Shown here piece after piece: positions 7,197 through 12,148 of a DNA stretch of 12,148 nt. Source of the stretch: an uncultured Chloroflexaceae bacterium (lineage in GTDB: Bacteria > Chloroflexota > Chloroflexia > Chloroflexales > Chloroflexaceae). A program made the translations under genes and the position numbers. The notes beneath the pieces are model-generated. The model worked only from the letters and a program-made list of their open reading frames with translations, was not told the DNA's origin and ran no database searches. The stretch is taken from positions 1 through 12,148 of the forward strand of contig CAKZQX010000067.1 of assembly GCA_937141995.1 (NCBI GenBank), in the 5' to 3' direction. Every line of letters begins with the position of its first letter. The stretch's first letter is position 1.

Positions 7197-8639
7197 ATGA
7201 AACTTCGTACTGAACTTGCTTTAACATTTGATGATGTACTGCTGGTTCCCCGCCGCTCGTCCATCCGCTCACGCCGCGCCGTCAATACGCAGACACAGTT
7301 TAGCCGCCGCATTGCACTGTCCATTCCGATTGTTTCATCGAATATGGATACTGTCACCGAGTCCGCGATGGCGCTGGCAATGGCCCGGTTGGGTGGGATT
7401 GGCGTGATCCACCGTTTTATGTCGGTTGAGCGCCAGGCCGCCGAGATTGAGCGGGTCAAGCGCGCCGAGGGCTTTATGGTTGAACATCCGCTGAGTGTCC
7501 CCGCCGATGCATCGGTGCAGCAGGCCCGCAACATCCTGGCGGCGCACAATATCGGCGGTCTACTGGTACGCGGCAACAACGGCGAGGTACTTGGTCTGGT
7601 GACAACGCGGGATCTGCTCTTTGAGCGGGATGCCGATCTCCCCGTGACTGCGGTAATGACGCCGCGTGAGCAGTTGGTTACGCTGTCGCCGGGTACGTCG
7701 TTGGATGCGGCCCGCGAGACGCTGCACCGCCATCGCGTTGAGAAGTTGCCCGTGGTCGATGGTACGGGGCAATTGCAGGGGTTGGTGACGGCCCGGGATA
7801 TCATTCAGATTGAGCAGTGGCCTGATGCCACCAAAGACGACCGGGGGCGGCTGCGCGTTGCCGCCGCCGTGGGCGTGCGTCCCTCCGATGAAGACCGTGC
7901 CGCCGCCTGTGTGCAGGCCGGGGCGGATGCGCTGGTTGTGGACATTGCCCATGGTCATGCCGATACCGCTATCGGCATGATCCGCGCGCTGAAGGCCCAC
8001 TTTCCGGAGGTGGATGTAATCGGTGGCAATGTGGCAACAGCGGAAGGTGTGCGGGATCTGGTTGAGGTTGGCGCGGACGCGATTAAGGTTGGCGTTGGCG
8101 CGGGATCAATCTGCATTACGCGGCTCGTGACCGGGTTTGGCGTGCCGCAATTGACGGCGCTTGACGAGTGTGCCGCTGCCGGCCACGCGCTGAATATCCC
8201 AATCATTGCGGATGGTGGTATTCGGATTGCCGGCGATATTACCAAAGCCCTGGCCGTCGGATCGAGTACGGTGATGCTGGGTAGCTTGCTGGCGGGCACG
8301 GACGAGAGTCCCGGCGCAGCGGTGATCCGCAAAGGTCGCCGCTATAAAGTTGTGCGCGGGATGGCCTCACTAAGCGCCAATATCAACCGGCAGGAGATCG
8401 ACCAGCGGCGCGAGATCGATCCCGAGGATTGGGAACGCGTTGTACCGGAGGGGGTGGAAGCGATGGTGCCGGCGCGGGGACCGGTGCATGATGTAGTCCA
8501 TCAACTGGTGGGTGGGCTTCGCTCCGGGCTGAGTTACGCGGGGGCCGCCACAATTGAAGAACTCTGGGCCAACGCGGAGTTTATTCGCATCACAGCGGCG
8601 GGGCGGCACGAGAGCGAGGTGCATGATGTGACGATGTAA
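7197..8639 (+). CDS. guaB: IMP dehydrogenase family protein with CBS pair
   Basis: The family oxidises IMP to XMP with NAD, the first step to GMP. The 480-residue protein starts at ATG 7197, with AAGGA eight bases upstream. Domains: N-terminal barrel start [13 protein letters not shown] (9-21) and [10 protein letters not shown] (47-56); CBS domains at about 97-145 and 152-205; barrel resumed with VVDIAHGH (247-254, nucleotide-side Asp249), GAGSICITR (301-309, catalytic Cys306) and IADGGIR (337-343). The flap region RGMASLSAN (387-395) leads to [14 protein letters not shown] (415-428). Oddities: the usual CTTR is CITR, the next positions read LVTGFG, which recalls GMP reductases, and I cannot find the Arg-Tyr flap pair used for XMP hydrolysis. 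It is most likely the housekeeping IMP dehydrogenase of a divergent lineage. A GMP reductase-like role is the alternative. Confidence 0.88.
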   Translation: MKLRTELALTFDDVLLVPRRSSIRSRRAVNTQTQFSRRIALSIPIVSSNMDTVTESAMALAMARLGGIGVIHRFMSVERQAAEIERVKRAEGFMVEHPLSVPADASVQQARNILAAHNIGGLLVRGNNGEVLGLVTTRDLLFERDADLPVTAVMTPREQLVTLSPGTSLDAARETLHRHRVEKLPVVDGTGQLQGLVTARDIIQIEQWPDATKDDRGRLRVAAAVGVRPSDEDRAAACVQAGADALVVDIAHGHADTAIGMIRALKAHFPEVDVIGGNVATAEGVRDLVEVGADAIKVGVGAGSICITRLVTGFGVPQLTALDECAAAGHALNIPIIADGGIRIAGDITKALAVGSSTVMLGSLLAGTDESPGAAVIRKGRRYKVVRGMASLSANINRQEIDQRREIDPEDWERVVPEGVEAMVPARGPVHDVVHQLVGGLRSGLSYAGAATIEELWANAEFIRITAAGRHESEVHDVTM

Positions 8640-8658
8640 CGCGTTCCACAACCTGAGC

Positions 8659-8664
8659 TATAAT
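8659..8664 (+). promoter_or_regulatory. -10 element of a bcp promoter
   Basis: A perfect TATAAT 20 bases after the stop of the upstream gene. The -35 is poor. Transcription from here, near 8671, would give a leader of about 80 bases that includes the leader ORF and hairpin. Confidence 0.5.
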
Positions 8665-8702
8665 TTGTATCTATTCAAGTATTCAGGGAAGGGGGCGGCA
8701 GC

Positions 8703-8732
8703 ATGGTTGTTGTCCTCCTTCCCGTTGGTTAA
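8703..8732 (+). CDS. Nine-residue leader peptide ORF MVVVLLPVG before bcp
   Basis: ATG at 8703 follows a purine-rich AGGGAAGGGGG at good spacing and runs nine codons to TAA at 8730-8732, ending 21 bases before the bcp ATG. Codons 2-5 (8706-8717) are exactly the 5' arm of the hairpin that covers the bcp ribosome site. A ribosome on this ORF would open that hairpin. The peptide has no recognisable sequence function, and the run of Val and Leu codons could be chance. This is a structural inference, so confidence is moderate. Confidence 0.45.
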   Translation: MVVVLLPVG

Positions 8733-8750
8733 CCTGGAGAGGACAATAAC
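8706..8750 (+). promoter_or_regulatory. Hairpin sequestering the bcp ribosome binding site
   Basis: GTTGTTGTCCTC (8706-8717) pairs with GAGGACAATAAC (8739-8750): twelve continuous pairs with one G-U. The loop is 21 bases. The 3' arm includes most of GGAGAGGA, the ribosome site of bcp, whose ATG is at 8754. No T-run follows, so it is not a terminator. Confidence 0.7.
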
Positions 8751-8753
8751 GCA

Positions 8754-9224
8754 ATGGCCGAAACACCACTCAAAGCAGGCGATCCTGCTCCCGATTTTGA
8801 ACTGACGAACGAGAACGGTGAGACGGTTCGCCTGGCGGATTTCCGGGGGCGGCGGGTGCTACTCTACTTCTACCCCAAAGACGATACATCCGGCTGTACT
8901 ACGCAGGCGTGTGGGTTCCGCGACAACTACCCCGCCATCGTGGAGCAAAACGCCGTCGTGTTGGGCATCAGTCCCGATGGAGTGACGTCGCATCAGAAGT
9001 TCAAGACCAAGCATGATCTGCCCTTCACCCTGCTGGTTGATGACCAGCATACCGTTGCTACGGCCTATGGCGTGTGGGGCGAGAAGAAGATGTATGGCAA
9101 GACCTACATGGGCATCATCCGCAGCCACTTTGTGATCGACGAGGAGGGTAAGATCGTCGCTGCGCAGGTGAATGTCAAGCCCAAAGATAGCGTGCCCCAG
9201 GCACTGGCGGCGCTGGGGAGTTAA
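8754..9224 (+). CDS. bcp: Thioredoxin-dependent thiol peroxidase, BCP/PrxQ type peroxiredoxin
   Basis: Reduces hydrogen peroxide and organic hydroperoxides in the cytoplasm, using thioredoxin as donor. At 156 residues it is normal for the family. LKAGDPAPDFEL opens the thioredoxin fold (6-17). The active site YPKDDTSGCTTQACGFRD (40-57) has peroxidatic Cys48 and resolving Cys53 on the same helix, the atypical two-cysteine arrangement of PrxQ, with Thr45 in place. The arginine of the active site is Arg123 in GIIRSHFVID (120-129). The GKTYMG stretch (115-120) is also family-typical. The ribosome site GGAGAGGA is 10 bases from the ATG but lies inside a 12-bp hairpin, so translation should be low unless the hairpin is opened. 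The gene appears monocistronic with its own TATAAT; no terminator with a T-run is evident. Confidence 0.95.
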   Translation: MAETPLKAGDPAPDFELTNENGETVRLADFRGRRVLLYFYPKDDTSGCTTQACGFRDNYPAIVEQNAVVLGISPDGVTSHQKFKTKHDLPFTLLVDDQHTVATAYGVWGEKKMYGKTYMGIIRSHFVIDEEGKIVAAQVNVKPKDSVPQALAALGS

Positions 9225-9259
9225 CGCTTGTATGGCGTGCGCCTGGATATGAATAACCG

Positions 9260-9344
9260 GGAGTCCCGGCTTGCGCTGGTGGGATGCCTGCCGGGGCCGC
9301 AGCATACTGCCGGGAACGCCTGATCCGGCGGAAGCCGGGACTCC
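9260..9344. repeat. 13-bp perfect inverted repeat around a 59-base GC-rich centre
   Basis: GGAGTCCCGGCTT (9260-9272) and AAGCCGGGACTCC (9332-9344) are exact reverse complements. The centre is rich in GCCGGGG and GCCGGG. It lies 35 bases after bcp. It may be an extragenic palindromic element or the remains of a small non-autonomous element, and could also slow transcription. Confidence 0.7.
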
Positions 9345-9466
9345 TGAGCGGCGCTATCCGGATGAAACATTCAAACTTCATCAGCCGGTAGGATGCCGTC
9401 GCTCACGCGGCGAATATGCCGGTAGGGCCGCGCTTCTGGGCGTCCGCCTCCTGTGCCGTGGGACTA

Positions 9467-9492
9467 CCTGATCCGGCGGGAGCGGGGACGCC
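9467..9492. repeat. Second copy of a CCTGATCCGGCGG repeat
   Basis: Matches 9319-9344 at 23 of 26 positions. The first 13 bases are identical. The sequence from 9225 to 9697 is otherwise without a gene I can support; open frames there lack ribosome sites and normal composition. Confidence 0.6.
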
Positions 9493-9549
9493 GGATCGCA
9501 GGCCGGATCTCCGCCGGATGCAGCCGTGTAACCGGGCTGTCCTCGTTCG

Positions 9550-9558
9550 TGGTACAAT
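9550..9558 (+). promoter_or_regulatory. Extended -10 promoter of the two-component operon
   Basis: TGG joined to TACAAT (9553-9558), about 140 bases before the response regulator start. No -35 match. The leader would run from about 9565 to 9697. Confidence 0.5.
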
Positions 9559-9697
9559 ATTCATGCCCTCCCAGAAACAACATGGTTAGAAACAACCGGA
9601 ACCCGACCATGTCATATGAATTGCTGATGATTTTCGGGCGCGCGCCTGGATAACTGCGTGTGGTCGGACCAGGGCCGGCATAACCGGCACATGAAGT

Positions 9698-10411
9698 ATG
9701 CCCACTATTTTACTAATCGAAGACGAGACAACGCTTGCCGAAACCCTTCACTATAATCTTGAACGTGAGGGCTACACGGTGCTACACGCTGTCGATGGCG
9801 TACAGGGGTTGGAACTCGCGCGCCGCGACCGTCCGGATCTCCTGATTATCGATATTATGCTGCCACGCCTCGATGGATTTTCAGTCTGCCGTATTCTGCG
9901 CCAGGAGAGCGATGTGCCGATGATTATGCTTACAGCGCGGCAGGATGAGGTAGACCGAATTGCCGGGCTGGAACTGGGTGCCGATGATTATGTAACCAAG
10001 CCTTTCAGTTTTGGTGAACTGCTTGCGCGCATCCGCGCTATCCTGCGCCGCGCTGAGCGCCGGCCCAGTGGCGGCAACCGTGAGATCCTGGATGCCGGCT
10101 CGCTGCGGGTGGACACCAGCAGTCGCCGCGCCTGGCGTAACAGCGGTGAACTCACTCTGCCTCAGAAAGAATTTGATCTGCTGGCCTGTCTAATGCGGAA
10201 TCGGGGTATTGCGCTTTCGCGGGATCTGTTGCTGGAGCGGGTGTGGGGCTTTGACTTCCTGGGCGACAGTCGTACCGTGGATGTGCATATTCGCTGGCTG
10301 CGTGAGAAGATCGAACCGGACCCGGCCCGCCCCCGCTATATTCAAACGGTGCGCGGCGTTGGGTATCGTTTTGAGATACCTGCTGACGAGCCGCAAGGTG
10401 TTGAACGATGA
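9698..10411 (+). CDS. OmpR/PhoB-family response regulator
   Basis: DNA-binding transcription factor activated by phosphorylation from the adjacent kinase. 237 residues. The receiver domain spans 3-116 with acidic pocket Glu8-Asp9, phosphoacceptor Asp52 in [11 protein letters not shown], Thr79 and Lys101 in YVTKPFSF. The winged-helix output domain spans about 130-226, with [17 protein letters not shown] (152-168), LLLERVWG (177-184), [15 protein letters not shown] (192-206) and the wing [11 protein letters not shown] (215-225). The start at 9698 lacks a good ribosome site (only GAAG close by), although [10 protein letters not shown] is the normal beginning, so translation may be weak or start otherwise. 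Its last codons overlap the kinase start as ATGA. It is PhoB-like by sequence, but the regulon cannot be told; no phosphate genes are visible. Confidence 0.94.
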   Translation: MPTILLIEDETTLAETLHYNLEREGYTVLHAVDGVQGLELARRDRPDLLIIDIMLPRLDGFSVCRILRQESDVPMIMLTARQDEVDRIAGLELGADDYVTKPFSFGELLARIRAILRRAERRPSGGNREILDAGSLRVDTSSRRAWRNSGELTLPQKEFDLLACLMRNRGIALSRDLLLERVWGFDFLGDSRTVDVHIRWLREKIEPDPARPRYIQTVRGVGYRFEIPADEPQGVER

Positions 10412-11817
10412 CAATGCTGGAACTATTGCCGGCAATTGCTCTCGTAGTAAGTGTTAGTGTGACGTTCTGGCTTGGTCTGCGTCTGCGTGCTTGCCGGCAG
10501 GCGCAGCGGCGCTATCCGCCTGAGCGTGAAAGCAATGACACACCGGGCCGGATGACCAGTGTGTCGGATATCACCACGCCCAATGTGCCTCAGCTCTCGT
10601 CCCTCTTCTATGCCGCTGCTACTGCCTTTGATGCCGGTCTGGTCCTCGTCGATACCGACTGCCAGGTCTACTTCCTGAATCACCATGCGCAAAATCTGCT
10701 GGGTGTAGATGCTGCCACCGCCTACGGTCAGGGGTTGATTGCGCTCCTGCGGGATTACCCGGCTGATGCTCTGGTACGTGAGGTGCTGGCCGATGGCGAG
10801 GCGCGCGAGACGACGATTCATCCGCTGATGAGTGAGCGTACGCTACGCCTGCGTTGTACGCCGTTGCTGCTGGATGCTCAGCCCGGCGGTGTGCTGTTGC
10901 TCATCCGCGATGTTACTCAGATAAGTATTCTTGAACGGGCCCGCCGTGATCTGGTGGCCAATGTCTCCCACGAACTACGTACGCCGCTGGCCTCGCTCAA
11001 ACTTCTCGTCGAAACGCTGCTGTCGGAGCCGCCACCCGATGTGGCCCACCGCATGCTGACGCAGGCAGCCCAGGAAGTTGATGTGGTGACGCAACTGGTT
11101 GATGAACTGCATGAGCTCTCCCAGATTGAATCCGGCCGGGTAACGCTGCAACTGGCTGCCCGGAATATTGACGATGTTGTGGAGCACACCCTGCAGCGGA
11201 TTCGCCCCCAGGCGGATCGCAAACAACTGCATGTCTCGGCTTATGTTGCCCCGGAGCATCCAGAGGTGCTTATGGATGAAAAGCGGGTGGGGCAGGTGTT
11301 AATCAATTTGCTGCACAACGCTATCAAGTTTACGCCTGCCGGCGGTGAAATTACGGTGTGTGCCTGTGTGATCACGGTGGATGAAACGACCCCCCATCGG
11401 GGATATGTCGAGCGGTATATATTGCAGGCGGATCGGCATATGGTGCCGCCGGATCTGCTTCAGCCGCAGCCGTCTCGCCCTGCTCCTGATGAGTTGTCTG
11501 TTCCCGATGTAAGTGAAAATGATAGTGAAAACGATGGTGTACCCCGGGCAGTGATCATGGTGCCCGCGCCGCATCCCTCCGGCCTCTGGATGCTGGTTAG
11601 TGTGAGCGATACAGGTATCGGCATCCCGGCCCGTGAACTGCCGCGCATCTTCGAGCGCTTCTACAAGGTGGATCGCTCACGCAATCGGAATGCCGGAGGC
11701 ACCGGGTTGGGGCTTGCTATTGCCAAGCATCTGGTTGAGGGCCATGGGGGGCGGCTCTGGGCCGATAGCGAAGAGGGCCGGGGCAGCACCTTCTTCTTTA
11801 CGCTGCCGGTTGCGTAG
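10408..11817 (+). CDS. PhoR-like sensor histidine kinase
   Basis: Membrane sensor kinase that phosphorylates the preceding regulator. 469 residues. One membrane segment lies at about 4-24 ([18 protein letters not shown]), then a basic linker and a PAS-like domain at about 62-172 ([20 protein letters not shown] through [11 protein letters not shown]). The HisKA domain has the phospho-accepting His188 in [13 protein letters not shown]. The ATP domain has the N box [14 protein letters not shown] (297-310), G1 DTGIGIP (401-407), [10 protein letters not shown] and G2 [11 protein letters not shown] (430-440). The lid segment between N and G1 boxes holds an extra 60-70 residues (about 322-390) rich in Pro, Asp, Glu and Ser. 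With no periplasmic loop, it probably senses an internal or membrane cue, or a partner protein. It overlaps the regulator gene by four bases, so the two should be made in step. Confidence 0.94.
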   Translation: MTMLELLPAIALVVSVSVTFWLGLRLRACRQAQRRYPPERESNDTPGRMTSVSDITTPNVPQLSSLFYAAATAFDAGLVLVDTDCQVYFLNHHAQNLLGVDAATAYGQGLIALLRDYPADALVREVLADGEARETTIHPLMSERTLRLRCTPLLLDAQPGGVLLLIRDVTQISILERARRDLVANVSHELRTPLASLKLLVETLLSEPPPDVAHRMLTQAAQEVDVVTQLVDELHELSQIESGRVTLQLAARNIDDVVEHTLQRIRPQADRKQLHVSAYVAPEHPEVLMDEKRVGQVLINLLHNAIKFTPAGGEITVCACVITVDETTPHRGYVERYILQADRHMVPPDLLQPQPSRPAPDELSVPDVSENDSENDGVPRAVIMVPAPHPSGLWMLVSVSDTGIGIPARELPRIFERFYKVDRSRNRNAGGTGLGLAIAKHLVEGHGGRLWADSEEGRGSTFFFTLPVA

Positions 11818-11842
11818 GGCAACTGCCGGCATTCTATGTCTT

Positions 11843-12148
11843 CTACATTGTCATCATTCGCAATTCCACCCGCCCGACACGAATAATATCGCCGGAGTTG
11901 ACGCTGGTAGCATCACGTACCTCAAAGCCATTAACGAACGTACCGTTCGTACTGTTCAGGTCGCGCAGAATCCACTCATCATTCTGCAGTTCCAGTCGCG
12001 CATGATCTCCCGACATAAAGTTATCATTCAGGGAGACGCTACTCTCGGTACTGCGGCCGATTGTTGTCACCGGGCTGAGCGGAAATATCTTGCCGACGGG
12101 CAGGCCGGTCTGCCCGGCATTTGTGACGACTAACTGGCCGTAGGGACT
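11843..12148 (-). CDS. FHA-domain protein, C-terminal part (5' end beyond the window)
   Basis: The frame is open from the window edge to a TAG at 11843-11845, giving 101 visible residues. Reading begins SPYGQLVVTNAG, and an FHA domain follows from about FPLSPVTTIGRS. It has the phosphothreonine-binding signatures TIGRSTESSVSLND, SGDHARLE, RDLNSTNGTFVNG and GDIIRVGRVELR. FHA domains bind phosphothreonine peptides, usually partners of Ser/Thr kinases. The GTG at 12068-12070 is inside the FHA fold and cannot be the true start. The protein ends MMTM right after the last FHA strand, so the domain is C-terminal. Whatever lies before it, such as a membrane segment or zinc ribbon, is not visible. It converges with the kinase gene, with 25 bases between the stops and no clear terminator. 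Confidence 0.9.
   Translation of the reverse strand, partial: SPYGQLVVTNAGQTGLPVGKIFPLSPVTTIGRSTESSVSLNDNFMSGDHARLELQNDEWILRDLNSTNGTFVNGFEVRDATSVNSGDIIRVGRVELRMMTM

Noticed and set aside
6989..7804. Minus-strand 271-codon open frame over the start of guaB
   Set aside because: Ser/Arg/Thr-rich shadow of the guaB coding strand; no ribosome site or homology features.
9609..9653. Short ORF MSYELLMIFGRAPG before the response regulator
   Set aside because: No ribosome site upstream, and the longer open frame containing it has no protein-like composition.

Overview
The window is about 12 kb of ordinary bacterial chromosome with moderately high GC. It looks like a filamentous anoxygenic phototroph relative (Chloroflexota, class Chloroflexia). 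The guess rests on the pyrR-pyrB-pyrC order, the forms of the FHA, VCBS-like and TIR proteins, and codon use. No marker gene settles the taxon. I see no rRNA, tRNA, CRISPR array, phage or transposase.

Layout. (1) 42-3575, minus strand: pyrimidine operon pyrR (uracil-responsive RNA-binding regulator), pyrB (aspartate carbamoyltransferase), pyrC (dihydroorotase) and an unknown small gene. The operon is driven by a strong promoter near 3835-3864. The start of its leader carries a clear PyrR-binding RNA motif. (2) 3870-4253, plus strand: a small unknown gene fired from a back-to-back promoter, ending at a strong hairpin. (3) 4310-5248, minus: a membrane-anchored or secreted plant-type glutaminyl cyclase. 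(4) 5567-6316, plus: an orphan TIR-domain protein with a small helical N-terminal adaptor-like domain, probably an immune or cell-death effector. (5) 6429-6944, minus: a short exported protein with two calcium-loop VCBS/FG-GAP-like repeats. (6) 7197-8639, plus: an IMP dehydrogenase family enzyme with a CBS pair and an unusual flap. (7) 8754-9224, plus: a BCP-type peroxiredoxin. Its ribosome binding site lies in a 12-bp hairpin whose other arm is exactly codons 2-5 of a nine-residue leader ORF. (8) 9225-9697: non-coding, with inverted and direct GC-rich repeats. (9) 9698-11817, plus: a PhoB/PhoR-like two-component pair sharing an ATGA overlap. (10) 11843-12148, minus: the C-terminal part of an FHA-domain protein cut by the window edge.

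Working together: the pyr genes make UMP precursors under feedback by PyrR. The IMP dehydrogenase family gene gives the window a purine counterpart but is separately transcribed. The two-component pair forms a signal-transduction unit. The most unusual signals are the translation-attenuation-like leader of the peroxiredoxin, the PyrR site that contains a ribosome binding site, and the orphan TIR protein.
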